In this document: in pieces, positions 1 through 7,535 of the stretch
Position numbering within the stretch: the stretch's first letter is position 1
How the letters are laid out: every line of letters starts with the position of its first letter
Origin: an uncultured Collinsella sp.
Lineage (GTDB): Bacteria; Actinomycetota; Coriobacteriia; Coriobacteriales; Coriobacteriaceae
Direction: 5' to 3'
DNA: 27,139 bases
Assembly (NCBI GenBank): GCA_902496845.1
Contig: CABVCJ010000025.1
Location: 1-27,139 of the forward strand
Program-made: the position numbers and the translations under genes
Notes under the pieces: generated by a model
The model's input: only the letters and a program-made list of their open reading frames with translations
Told to the model about the DNA's origin: nothing
Database searches by the model: none

Positions 1-312
1 GAGGGCGACGGGGGAGACGAGCTGATCGACGAAGCCGTGGCCCTGGCGACCGACGAAGGGGTGGACTTTGTATTGGCGATTGGCGATGCCGATACTGCTG
101 GCTTTGCGCGCGAACTCGCGCGTCGCATGGCGGCGCTCGATGCCGGCGAAGACGGTTTTGTCCCTTATGGATGCATTGTCTTGGAGGGCAAGGTGCCTGC
201 TGTCGTGGGCGTCGGCGAGGTTCCCGTTTTTGCCATCATCGCGCCCGAACTGCTGGAGGGCATTGGGTCTCCTCTGCGTGAGTTGCTCGGCAGCGTGTGC
301 GCCGCGGCCTAG
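1..312 (+). CDS. Unidentified protein, C-terminal fragment
   Basis: The reading frame is open from the first base and stops with TAG at 310-312, so about 103 C-terminal residues of a longer protein are visible. The segment is hydrophobic and alternates beta-like and helical stretches, with phrases such as FVLAIGDADTAGFARELARR and VVGVGEVPVFAIIAP. There is no membrane helix long enough to call. I do not recognise the family. G+C-rich third positions match the neighbouring pgi, so it is a real resident gene. An imperfect inverted repeat follows 10 bp downstream and may end its transcript. Confidence 0.6.
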   Translation, partial: EGDGGDELIDEAVALATDEGVDFVLAIGDADTAGFARELARRMAALDAGEDGFVPYGCIVLEGKVPAVVGVGEVPVFAIIAPELLEGIGSPLRELLGSVCAAA

Positions 313-322
313 TATTTGGCAT

Positions 323-385
323 AAAGGGATGGGTTATTTTTGGTTGGTAAAGCGTTTGACCTGCCAAAATAAACCTGTCCCTTTT
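323..385. repeat. REP-like imperfect inverted repeat, possible terminator
   Basis: Two 21-nt arms, about 323-343 and 364-384, pair almost completely with G-T wobbles and one 2-nt mismatch. The interior around 350-358 is itself nearly palindromic (AAAGCGTTT). The right arm contains AAACCTGTCCCTTTTT, resembling the AAACCTGTCCC core seen in REP-type elements linked to Y1/RAYT transposases; that link is inference. The T-run after the right arm means it could also terminate the upstream gene. Confidence 0.5.
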
Positions 386-511
386 TGGTCGGTTGCCGTT
401 TGGGGGCCGATTGGCAACGCTCGCTGATTATAGTCTTGACCTGCGCTAGAATAGTGGCATCTGAATGTCCGGGCGCATGGAGGCGTGCGCCCGTATGCTG
501 AGGAGGACTCT

Positions 512-2206
512 ATGGCAACTGTTGCCGCACCTATCGATGCTACGTCGACTGCCGCTTGGAAGGCACTCGAGGCTCATCAAGAGAAGCTCGAGGCCGAAGG
601 TATCGACCTCAAGACCTGGTTCGCCGCCGATGCCGAGCGCGTGAACAAGCTGAGCTTTGACGCCGGTGACCTGCACTTCGATCTGTCGAAGAACCTGGTG
701 ACCGATGAGACCGTCAAGCTGCTGTGCGATCTTGCCCGCGAGGTGAAGCTCGAGGAGCGCCGCGACGCCATGTTCTCCGGCGAGCACATCAACACCACCG
801 AGGACCGCGCCGTCCTGCACACCGCGCTGCGCCGCCCGGCAAGCGAGAAGGGCCAGCTCATCGTTGACGGCCAGGATGTCGTCGCCGACGTGCACGAGGT
901 CCTCGACCGCATGTATGCCTTCGCCGAGCGCGTGCGCTCCGGTGAGTGGAAGGGTGTTACCGGCAAAAAGATCGAGCACCTGGTGTCCATCGGCATCGGC
1001 GGCTCCGACCTGGGCCCGGTCATGGCTTACGAGGCCCTGCGTCCCTATGCCGACGCCGGTATTGATTGCCGCTATATCTCCAACATCGATCCCAACGACC
1101 AGGCCGAGAAGCTCAAGGGTTTGGATCCCGAGACCACGCTCGTGATCATCGTCTCCAAGACCTTCACCACGCTCGAGACCCTCACCAACGCCCGTGAGGT
1201 CAAGACCTGGATGCTCGAGCAGCTCAAGGCTCAGGGCGCCATCGATGGCTCCGATGAGCAGAACGCCGAGGCCGTGGCAAAGCACTTCGTCGCCGTTTCC
1301 ACCGCACTCGAGAAGGTCGAGGCCTTCGGCATCGACCCCGCCAACGCCTTTGGTTTCTGGAATTGGGTCGGCGGCCGCTACTCCGTCGACTCCGCCGTGG
1401 GCCTGTCGCTGATCGTCGTGCTCGGCCCCGAGCGTTTCCAGCAGTTCCTTGAGGGCTTCCACGCCATCGACGAGTACTTCTGCAACACGCCGCTCGAGAA
1501 CAATGCCGTCGCGCTGATGGGTCTGCTCAACGTCTGGTACGTCAACTTCTTCGGTTCCAAGAGCCATGCCGTGCTGCCGTACTGCCAGTACCTGCACCGT
1601 TTCCCGGCCTACCTGCAGCAGCTCACCATGGAGTCCAACGGCAAGCATGTCCGCTGGGACGGCAGCGCCGTGACCTCCGACACCGGTGAGATCTTCTGGG
1701 GCGAGCCCGGCACCAACGGCCAGCATGCCTTCTACCAGCTGCTGCACCAGGGCACCGTGGTGGTTCCGGCCGATTTCATCGCCTTCGCCAATACTGCCAA
1801 CCCTGCGACCGATAGCGGCCAGGACGTGCATGAGCTGTTCCTGGGCAACTTCCTGGCCCAGACCAAGGCGCTCGCCTTTGGCAAGACGGCCGATGAGGTT
1901 CGTGCCGAGGGCACGCCCGAGCAGATCGTCCCGGCCCGTTGCTTTGAGGGCAACCGCCCGACGACCTCGATCTTCGGCGACACGCTGACCCCGTTTGCGC
2001 TCGGCGAGCTCATCGCCCTGTACGAGCACATCACGTTTGTCGAGGGCACGGTCTGGGGCATCGACTCCTACGACCAGTGGGGCGTCGAGCTGGGCAAGCA
2101 GCTTGCCAAGCAGATTACCCCGGCCTTCCACGACGACGCCGCCAAGGCCGAGCAGGACGCTTCGACCCAGGCGCTCATCGAGTTCTACCGCGCGCATCGC
2201 AAGTAG
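512..2206 (+). CDS. pgi: Glucose-6-phosphate isomerase
   Basis: This 564-aa cytosolic enzyme interconverts glucose 6-phosphate and fructose 6-phosphate in glycolysis and gluconeogenesis. SIGIGGSDLG lies near residue 160. The family signature VGGRYSVDSAVGL lies near 285, and the C-terminal signature IDSYDQWGVELGKQLAKQI near 517, where the E and K are active-site residues. The length matches the bacterial Pgi family (about 550 aa). An upstream in-frame start at 485 exists, but AGGAGG at 501-506 sits 5 bases before the ATG at 512 and decides the start. It appears monocistronic and ends in a strong hairpin. It would receive glucose 6-phosphate made by the deglycase operon further along the window. 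Confidence 0.97.
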   Translation: MATVAAPIDATSTAAWKALEAHQEKLEAEGIDLKTWFAADAERVNKLSFDAGDLHFDLSKNLVTDETVKLLCDLAREVKLEERRDAMFSGEHINTTEDRAVLHTALRRPASEKGQLIVDGQDVVADVHEVLDRMYAFAERVRSGEWKGVTGKKIEHLVSIGIGGSDLGPVMAYEALRPYADAGIDCRYISNIDPNDQAEKLKGLDPETTLVIIVSKTFTTLETLTNAREVKTWMLEQLKAQGAIDGSDEQNAEAVAKHFVAVSTALEKVEAFGIDPANAFGFWNWVGGRYSVDSAVGLSLIVVLGPERFQQFLEGFHAIDEYFCNTPLENNAVALMGLLNVWYVNFFGSKSHAVLPYCQYLHRFPAYLQQLTMESNGKHVRWDGSAVTSDTGEIFWGEPGTNGQHAFYQLLHQGTVVVPADFIAFANTANPATDSGQDVHELFLGNFLAQTKALAFGKTADEVRAEGTPEQIVPARCFEGNRPTTSIFGDTLTPFALGELIALYEHITFVEGTVWGIDSYDQWGVELGKQLAKQITPAFHDDAAKAEQDASTQALIEFYRAHRK

Positions 2207-2238
2207 TCGCTGCTGTTAACGCATCGCGCCTTATAGTC

Positions 2239-2274
2239 AGGGGCCCGTATCCTATCGGATGCGGGCCCCTTTGC
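2239..2274 (+). terminator. Terminator of pgi
   Basis: A GC-rich hairpin has arms GGGGCCCG-ATCC and GGAT-CGGGCCCC, a 4-base loop and one T/G opposition (2240-2269). It is followed by a short T-rich stretch. It separates pgi from the convergent minus-strand gene and may work in both directions. Confidence 0.75.
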
Positions 2275-2347
2275 TTTGCCGTGGTCCCGGGGCGCACGGC
2301 CTTTGTGGAACATTGCCGGGGCGCCGCGCACTGCGAGAACCCTGCGC

Positions 2348-3649
2348 CTAGATCTCGGCCTCCGCATGGCCTCGCTGCGCCTCGGGCAGCTCCCCGTAGA
2401 GCGGATGGTCTTCGAGCCTAAAGCGCTCGACCTGTTCGGGAGTGCGACCGCGTACAAAGAGCCACGAGCGATCGATTGGCGTCGCCATGAGCGTGCTGGG
2501 CAGCGCGTCGGCGCGGTCGGAAAACACCCGGGCACTCTCGGGATCCTGGAACGCCAGCACCAGATGCGTGTCGCAGTTGCCCATGATGGAGCGTGCGCGT
2601 GCCTCGCCATAGAGCGCATCGAGCTGGTTGGTCGACTGCAGCAGCGTTGCCCAGATGTTGCGGCTTCGGATAATCGAGAGCACGTTGTCGATCTGGGGGA
2701 TCTGCAGATTTGCGAAGTCATCGAGCATAAAGCGCACGGGCACGGGCAGGCTGCCGTCGGGCTGCCTATCGGCCTCGCGAATGAGGCCCATAAACGCCTG
2801 CGAAATAAAGAGGCCGGTCAGCGGATCGAGATTGCGGTCAATATCGCTCACGGTTACAAACAGGGCGCAGGGGGTGTGTCCCATGGAAGCGAAGTCCACC
2901 TGATGGCACTCACGATAGAGCTGTGCCGCACCGTCGAATCCCAGACACATGACCTTTTCGGCAAGGATGCCGACGATGCTCGCGTGCATGCGCTCGGCAT
3001 TTTGCGTAATGGCGTAGCGCCGCCATAGCGAGAGGGCATAGCTTTGGGGGTCGGTCGTGATCAGGTCGTCAAACAATCGACCCGTGGCACCGTCCTGCAG
3101 GTGCTCGATCAGCTTGATGACCGAGCTGATCGTCTGCTCGTCGGCGGGTAGCTGTTCGGTGACGTAGGCGATAAGACACGACAGCAGGTTTGCCGCCGCA
3201 TGATCCCAAAAAGGCTGGTTGTTGTCCTCGATGGGGCAGATGGCCTTTGCCACCGAGAGGATGTCCTGCTGGTTGGGCCTGCCGTCCGCCTTGCGGCGAA
3301 TGTGCCTCAGGGGGTTGTAGCCGCAGCGCTCGATGCCGGGCGCAAGGGCCGGGACGGTGTTGAGGTCGGCGAAGTTGAGACATTGCACGCGGTAACCGTG
3401 GGCTGCCAGCACGGGTCCCACTTCGCGACAGAGCGTGCCTTTGGTGTCGAGCACGATGTAGCTTGCGTTCATTTGCAGCAGGTTGGGCTTGAGGACGTTG
3501 CGGGTCTTGCCGGCTCCCGAGGGGCCGATCACAAGTGCATTGTTGTTGAGTCCCGTTTGGCGGGTGTCGCAGGAAAGCGTTCGATCCTTGGCGAGGATGG
3601 TGGACGATGCGGACTCAGATGCGGCGAGGCGGCTGGCGAGGTTAGACAT
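2348..3649 (-). CDS. VirD4/TraG-like coupling-protein ATPase, no membrane domain
   Basis: This 433-aa protein resembles the type IV secretion coupling proteins that pump DNA or protein substrates using ATP. Walker A is GPSGAGKT at residues 42-49. The preceding TRQTGLNNNALVIG and following KPNLLQMNASYIVLDTKG are typical of the TraG/VirD4 fold. Walker B is RFMLDDFANL at 306-315, followed by the family pattern SIIRSRNIWATLLQSTNQL. Family members usually have N-terminal membrane helices and exceed 550 aa; here only about 40 residues precede Walker A, so the membrane anchor is absent. The start ATG at 3649 has GGAGG 6 bases upstream. It overlaps the stop of the ClpP-like gene by 8 bp, suggesting translational coupling. 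No relaxase or other mating-pore gene is nearby, so it is either a decayed conjugation gene or part of a stand-alone module. Confidence 0.85.
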   Translation of the reverse strand: MSNLASRLAASESASSTILAKDRTLSCDTRQTGLNNNALVIGPSGAGKTRNVLKPNLLQMNASYIVLDTKGTLCREVGPVLAAHGYRVQCLNFADLNTVPALAPGIERCGYNPLRHIRRKADGRPNQQDILSVAKAICPIEDNNQPFWDHAAANLLSCLIAYVTEQLPADEQTISSVIKLIEHLQDGATGRLFDDLITTDPQSYALSLWRRYAITQNAERMHASIVGILAEKVMCLGFDGAAQLYRECHQVDFASMGHTPCALFVTVSDIDRNLDPLTGLFISQAFMGLIREADRQPDGSLPVPVRFMLDDFANLQIPQIDNVLSIIRSRNIWATLLQSTNQLDALYGEARARSIMGNCDTHLVLAFQDPESARVFSDRADALPSTLMATPIDRSWLFVRGRTPEQVERFRLEDHPLYGELPEAQRGHAEAEI

Positions 3650-4259
3650 GGGCGACCTCCTTGGTGGTCGAGAGGATTTCGTGGGCAAAGCCGAGCTCGA
3701 CGGCGCGCTCGGCCGAAAGGTAGGTGTCTTTTGCAGTGAGGGACTGGATGCGCTTGGGCGTGAGGCCGCTGCGGTCCGAGAGGATTTGCGTGAGGGTCTT
3801 GCGGGTCTGCATGAGACGCCGGCTGGTTTCCTGCAGCGCAAGTGCCGAGCCGCCTGCCCCCTGGGGGATCAGCGGGTCGTGAATCATGAGCTCTGCATGG
3901 GGCGCCATACGGCGATCGTCGCCGCCCATAAAGATCACGGCGCCCATGGACGCGGCGAATTCCAGGCAGACGGTGCGGATGGGGCACGATGCGAGGCGCA
4001 TGGCGTCATAGATCGCAAGACCCGATCGCACGCTTCCGCCGGCGCTGGCGACAAATATGGTGATGGGGCGGCTGGGGTCGGTGGCATCGAGCAGGCGGAT
4101 CTGCTGGCATAGGTCGTGGGCCATCGGGGTTTCGATGTTTCCCATGACGGAGAGCTCGCGACGGGCGAGCATCTCATCGTAAATGCTGGTGAGCGTGATA
4201 CCTCGGGCGGATTCACGCATGGTGAGGGGGCTGATGATGGGGGAATGATTGGTGTCCAT
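3642..4259 (-). CDS. ClpP-like serine protease
   Basis: This 205-aa protein belongs to the ClpP peptidase family, whose members form barrels fed by an unfoldase ATPase. The full triad is visible: Ser104 in EFAASMGA, His127 in LMIHDPL and Asp178 in AKDTYLSA. GGSVRSGLAIYDAM at 74-87 corresponds to the oxyanion strand region. The length is normal for ClpP. The start ATG at 4259 has AAGGAG just upstream. It lies between an unknown gene and a VirD4-like ATPase rather than beside clpX or a second clpP, and its 3' end overlaps the ATPase start. It is therefore probably a module-specific protease and not the housekeeping copy. Substrate and partner are unknown; pairing with the neighbouring ATPase is inference. 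Confidence 0.88.
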   Translation of the reverse strand: MDTNHSPIISPLTMRESARGITLTSIYDEMLARRELSVMGNIETPMAHDLCQQIRLLDATDPSRPITIFVASAGGSVRSGLAIYDAMRLASCPIRTVCLEFAASMGAVIFMGGDDRRMAPHAELMIHDPLIPQGAGGSALALQETSRRLMQTRKTLTQILSDRSGLTPKRIQSLTAKDTYLSAERAVELGFAHEILSTTKEVAHV

Positions 4260-4322
4260 GAGGACTCCTTTCTGTTGGTTGTGTTGTGGAATAGGATTGT
4301 TGCTCGCGGAGGGGCTGGCGGG

Positions 4323-5213
4323 CTACAGGGTTCGTCCGAGCCTGAGATCGAGCTCGGTTGTGGGGCAGGCTGCCTGTTCGTGCGGCTCGCAAGCGCCAAG
4401 GGCTCCAAAGCGATGGAGCGTTGCGACGGGCGTGGTGTAGGCGAGCCGCAGCTGATGCTCGACAGGGGCACATCCGTCATTTTTGTAATGAGCCGCGTAG
4501 TACTGCGCGATGCTGGCGTTCATCTCGCTGCCATTGCGATGGCGCTCAAACTGGCGTCTGCAGGTCTCGATGATCTTTGCTACCGACTTGGGTGCCGTCG
4601 CGGGAACAAGGGCGAGATAGCCCTCAAATAGCTCGTTGATGCTCAGGAGGCACAGCAGGTCGATCAGCGTCCTTATGGCTGCTCCCTCTGCGGAAAAGTG
4701 CGCGGTCATGCGGTTATATCGGTTGCGGTCGACGATGGCCGCATGGGGTCTTGGAGTTTTCTGCCCCGTGGTCCCGGGCTTTTGCCGCGCCTGTGCATTG
4801 AGCTCGACGTTGCAGCGCTTGAGGCCGTCCAACGGAAGGAACAGTGCGGTGCGCAGGGTGTTCCGCTTGCTTTCGAGTTCATGACGCTCGTCGGGTTCCC
4901 ATTCGAGCTTGAGTTTCGTGTCGAGCGCCGTAAGCATATGGGCTAGGCAGCCTATGGTAAGAACGTACGAATCGTTGTCGCGTTTTGGGGCATAGGGGTC
5001 TGTCAGCTTGCGAATGTCGGGGTCGCCCATGATCTTTGTGCAGCGCTTCAGCAGTTGAGGGTGGTCGGCCAAGATCGTCGCGAGCGGTAGCGACGCGTAG
5101 TTCTTGATGGTCGCGGCGGCAAAGGTGGCGTCATATTCGTTTGCATATGCTCGCTCAATGCGGGCATCCAGAATGCTTTTCTTATCGCCGTCTTCAGCGT
5201 GGTGGTTTGTCAT
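4323..5213 (-). CDS. Unknown 296-aa protein, first gene of ClpP/VirD4 module
   Basis: I do not recognise a domain. The start ATG at 5213 has GGAGAAG upstream; in-frame codons further upstream lie in a repetitive leader and are less likely. The protein is mostly alpha-helical in appearance and hydrophilic, with a more hydrophobic stretch around IRTLIDLLCLLSINELFEGYL and a basic middle (QARQKPGTTGQKTPRPH). No signal peptide or clear membrane helix is seen. Several Cys and His residues cluster near the C-terminus (CEPHEQAACP), too few and irregular to call a zinc site. It is 63 bp from the clpP-like gene on the same strand, so the three genes probably form one transcript from the promoter at 5556-5584. 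Confidence 0.75.
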   Translation of the reverse strand: MTNHHAEDGDKKSILDARIERAYANEYDATFAAATIKNYASLPLATILADHPQLLKRCTKIMGDPDIRKLTDPYAPKRDNDSYVLTIGCLAHMLTALDTKLKLEWEPDERHELESKRNTLRTALFLPLDGLKRCNVELNAQARQKPGTTGQKTPRPHAAIVDRNRYNRMTAHFSAEGAAIRTLIDLLCLLSINELFEGYLALVPATAPKSVAKIIETCRRQFERHRNGSEMNASIAQYYAAHYKNDGCAPVEHQLRLAYTTPVATLHRFGALGACEPHEQAACPTTELDLRLGRTL

Positions 5214-5230
5214 AGCTTCTCCAATCGGTT

Positions 5231-5298
5231 GATGTTCGTGCTGTTTGTTGATGTGTTGGTTGTCGTGAGTGATGTGCTTGCCGTGGGTGATGTGCTGA
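5231..5298. repeat. Spaced GATGTG-type repeats in module leader
   Basis: GATGT(G/T) begins at 5231, 5250, 5271 and 5289, a spacing of 18-21 bp. The last two units share AGTGATGTGCT or GTGATGTGCT with an 18-bp period. They lie in the about 340-nt leader upstream of the unknown 296-aa gene. The near two-helical-turn spacing would suit protein binding to one DNA face, but degenerate low-complexity sequence is an alternative. Confidence 0.4.
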
Positions 5299-5531
5299 CG
5301 TTGGGGTGCTATGCGGTTTTCAATGAGCCCGTGAGGCGGTTGCTGCAGGGGCGGGATGGAACGGCCCATGCAAGGCGGAAGGCATCGTGCTCAAAATCGA
5401 GACAGCAATGCCCTGGGCGCCTCACATGTGGCAGTTACCTCATTAAGTTGTCATTGCGTTTGGGGTTGTACTTTGCCGATCTTCCTTCTCTTACACGCTG
5501 AAAACTGAAACTGAATATGCTCGATCAAACG

Positions 5532-5584
5532 ATGACCACCAGAGCGGTCATTTTTAAAGTACGTTCGTTTTGCTGATTTGACAA
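5532..5584 (-). promoter_or_regulatory. Promoter and palindromic operator of ClpP/VirD4 module
   Basis: Read on the minus strand, TTGTCA (5584-5579) is separated by exactly 17 bases from TACTTT (5561-5556). The palindrome ATGACC-8-GGTCAT (5532-5551) starts right after the -10 box and covers the expected transcription start, as an autorepressor site would. On the plus strand the same hairpin is followed by TTTTT, so a plus-strand terminator is the alternative reading. Confidence 0.5.
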
Positions 5585-5818
5585 GACTAATTTTGAAATT
5601 TCTTTTCTACGGGATGAAACGAGGTTCGTGGAACGGTCGTGCTTGGTGTCGCCAGCTTTGCATGTGGTGGCTCAGCGTTTGACTGGAACGGTTGAGCCCC
5701 GAGATGGCGTCCCGTTCATGTTCGGGACAATATGACTTTTTACCTGTTGCAGACAGAGCCGCCGTGGGTGTTCTGTATGATGGCTCAGACAAGGTTGTTC
5801 AATGACAGGGAGGCATAT
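5585..5818. other. Intergenic stretch before HAD gene
   Basis: No gene is seen here. GTCCCG-8-CGGGAC at 5709-5728 forms a perfect 6-bp inverted repeat that could be an operator for the following gene. TATGAT at 5776-5781 is a fair -10 box for the HAD gene, but no -35 box stands at the right distance. GGAACGGT occurs twice, near 5631 and 5682. Confidence 0.35.
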
Positions 5819-6661
5819 ATGGCAATCAAAGCCATCGCAATGGATATCGACGGTACGCTCACCAACGACCAAAAGGTCATCAGCCCGCGTACGCGCGAGA
5901 AGCTGCTCGCGGCGCAGGAGTCGGGAATTAAGCTCATCTTGGCTTCGGGTCGTCCCGCATGGGGGCTGCACGCCTTGGCGCAGGAGCTCGACCTTCAAAA
6001 CCATGACGGTCTGCTAGTTGCCTTTAATGGCGCTCACGTCGTCGATGCCCAGACCGATGAGGTCCTTTTTGACCAGGCCATGCCGGCTGACGAACTGCAT
6101 CGCCTGATTGATCACCTGCGTAATTTTGACGTGATCCCTATGATTTCGCTCGGTCGCGATCTGCACGTCGAGGATTCGTACCATTGCATGATCACGCTGC
6201 CTGACGGCTCGCAGAAGAATATCGTCAAGTATGAGCGCGACGCGTGTGATCTTAAGATTCGCGAGGTGGAGAGCCTGCATGAGGTCGCTGATGCTTATCC
6301 CGTGGACAAGCTGCTGACGGCGGGCGATCCGGCCTACCTGCAGGCGCATTACGAGGAGATGTATGCGCCCTTTACCCAGACGCTTTCGGGCATGTTTACG
6401 GCTGACTGGTACTTTGAGTACACGGCGCCCGGTATCGACAAGGCCCGCGCGCTTGAGGGTGCTCTGCCCAAGCTCGGCATCGATGCCAGCGAGGTCGTAT
6501 CGTTTGGCGACGGCCAGAACGACAAGTCCATGATTGAGTGGGCCGGCACCGGTGTAGCCATGGGCAACGCCGTCGATGAGGTTAAGGCTGTGGCCCAGAT
6601 GGTGACCGCCAATAACAACGAAGATGGTATTGCAGTGGCGCTGGATAAGCTGCTGGGTTAG
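5819..6661 (+). CDS. Cof-type HAD phosphatase
   Basis: This 280-aa protein is of the haloacid dehalogenase superfamily, Cof/YidA type, with a C2 cap; such enzymes dephosphorylate sugar phosphates and other small phosphomonoesters in the cytosol. Motif I is MDIDGTLTND near residue 8, with both catalytic aspartates. Motif II is LASGRP near 43. A lysine of motif III lies in GIDKARAL, and motif IV is VSFGDGQNDKSMI followed by AVAMGNA-type sequence near 230-250. AGGGAGG at 5807-5813 supports the ATG at 5819 over upstream in-frame codons. The substrate cannot be read from sequence. A hairpin follows, so the next HAD gene may be separately or only partly co-transcribed. Confidence 0.92.
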   Translation: MAIKAIAMDIDGTLTNDQKVISPRTREKLLAAQESGIKLILASGRPAWGLHALAQELDLQNHDGLLVAFNGAHVVDAQTDEVLFDQAMPADELHRLIDHLRNFDVIPMISLGRDLHVEDSYHCMITLPDGSQKNIVKYERDACDLKIREVESLHEVADAYPVDKLLTAGDPAYLQAHYEEMYAPFTQTLSGMFTADWYFEYTAPGIDKARALEGALPKLGIDASEVVSFGDGQNDKSMIEWAGTGVAMGNAVDEVKAVAQMVTANNNEDGIAVALDKLLG

Positions 6662-6684
6662 AATCGCCGATTAATGCATTGCTC

Positions 6685-6710
6685 GGGCGCCTGCTCGCGG
6701 GCGTCCTTTT
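6685..6710 (+). terminator. Terminator or attenuator between HAD genes
   Basis: GGGCGCC pairs with GGCGTCC through one G-T wobble across an 8-base loop and is followed by TTTTG. It lies between two co-oriented HAD genes and just before the ribosome binding site of the second, so it may only reduce read-through. Confidence 0.6.
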
Positions 6711-6725
6711 GTTAGGGAGGGTGCC

Positions 6726-7385
6726 GTGTCCGCATTTCCGTTCGATGCCGTTATCTTTGACATGGACGGCGTCATTGTCGATACCGAGTATTACTACCTG
6801 GGCGAGACTGCCGCGTTTGCCAAGGAGCTGGGGCTTAATCTGACTCAAGAGGAGTTGAATGGGCAGGTCGGTACCTCCCATCAGTTCTTCCTGCATATGC
6901 TGGTCGATTGGTTTGAGCGCGCCGGTAAGGGGCATTTCACTGGCGAGGAAGCGTTGGCCCGTTGGGACGAGTGGGCGCATAAACGTCCGCGCGACTATCA
7001 GGCTTTGATTAACCCAGGCGCCGTGGATACGATTCGAGAGCTGCCGCGCCGTGGCGTTCGCGTGGCGCTTGCCAGCTCGTCTCCCATGGTTAGCATCGAG
7101 GAAGTGCTCAACGCATGCGGGCTGTCGGATGCCTTTGAGTATGTGGTGAGCGGCGAGCAGTTTAAGGAGAGCAAGCCCGAGCCCGACATCTACCTGCATG
7201 CGCTGGATCTGCTGGGGCTGCCCGCGAATCGCTGCTGCTGCGTTGAGGATTCCGTTCCGGGCATTACCGCGGGTAAGCGAGCCGGCTTGACAGTCATTGC
7301 CAAGCGCGAGGAGCGCTTTGGATTTAGCCAGGATGCCGCGGACAAGATTATCGACCAGCTGCCGGAGCTGCTCACGCTTTCTTAG
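6726..7385 (+). CDS. HAD hydrolase, beta-phosphoglucomutase-like
   Basis: This 219-aa protein is of HAD subfamily IA with a helical cap, like beta-phosphoglucomutases and sugar phosphatases. Motif I is FDMDGVIVDTE near residue 11, with E following as in phosphoglucomutase-like members. Motif II is LASSSP near 115, motif III is KESKPEPDIYLHAL near 147, and motif IV is CCVEDSVPGITAGKRAG near 176. The start is GTG at 6726, five bases after AGGGAGG. Substrate is open: a mutase needs an Arg/Lys set in the cap that I cannot assign. A strong hairpin downstream ends the transcript before gntR. Confidence 0.9.
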   Translation: MSAFPFDAVIFDMDGVIVDTEYYYLGETAAFAKELGLNLTQEELNGQVGTSHQFFLHMLVDWFERAGKGHFTGEEALARWDEWAHKRPRDYQALINPGAVDTIRELPRRGVRVALASSSPMVSIEEVLNACGLSDAFEYVVSGEQFKESKPEPDIYLHALDLLGLPANRCCCVEDSVPGITAGKRAGLTVIAKREERFGFSQDAADKIIDQLPELLTLS

Positions 7386-7387
7386 GA

Positions 7388-7408
7388 GCGCGGTAGTTGC
7401 GCGTTTTT
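7388..7408 (+). terminator. Weak terminator after HAD gene
   Basis: GCGC-7-GCGC followed by GTTTTT lies immediately after the stop codon. The stem is short, so it may be a partial terminator backed up by the larger hairpin at 7469. Confidence 0.4.
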
Positions 7409-7468
7409 CGGGTCAGATGAGTAAATACCCGACATTTTGGTGCGGCAGCAAGCATACTTAATGCTAAT

Positions 7469-7508
7469 GCGGGCTTAAGGGCTTGCTGAATGCCCTTGGG
7501 CCCGCTTT
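7469..7508 (+). terminator. Strong hairpin before gntR
   Basis: GCGGGCTTAAGGGC (7469-7482) pairs along all 14 positions, two of them T-G, with GCCCTTGGGCCCGC (7492-7505). The loop is 9 bases and TTT follows. It lies 27 bp before the gntR start, so either it ends the HAD transcript and gntR has a start inside or after it, or it attenuates gntR. Confidence 0.6.
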
Positions 7509-7535
7509 AGACTTAATTGTGCTGGGAGAGGGTAT

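Noticed and set aside
446..2197. Long open frame of 583 codons opposite pgi
   Set aside because: It is antisense to a certain pgi with all family motifs; the open frame follows from the G+C-rich codon bias, and the product has no recognisable domain.
2348..5213. Complete conjugative element
   Set aside because: Only a VirD4-like ATPase is present; no relaxase, VirB4, integrase or attachment-site repeats were seen around it.
5578..5606. Plus-strand TTGACA as a promoter
   Set aside because: No -10 box stands 16-18 bases on and no gene follows closely; the minus-strand promoter in the same place has both boxes at ideal spacing.
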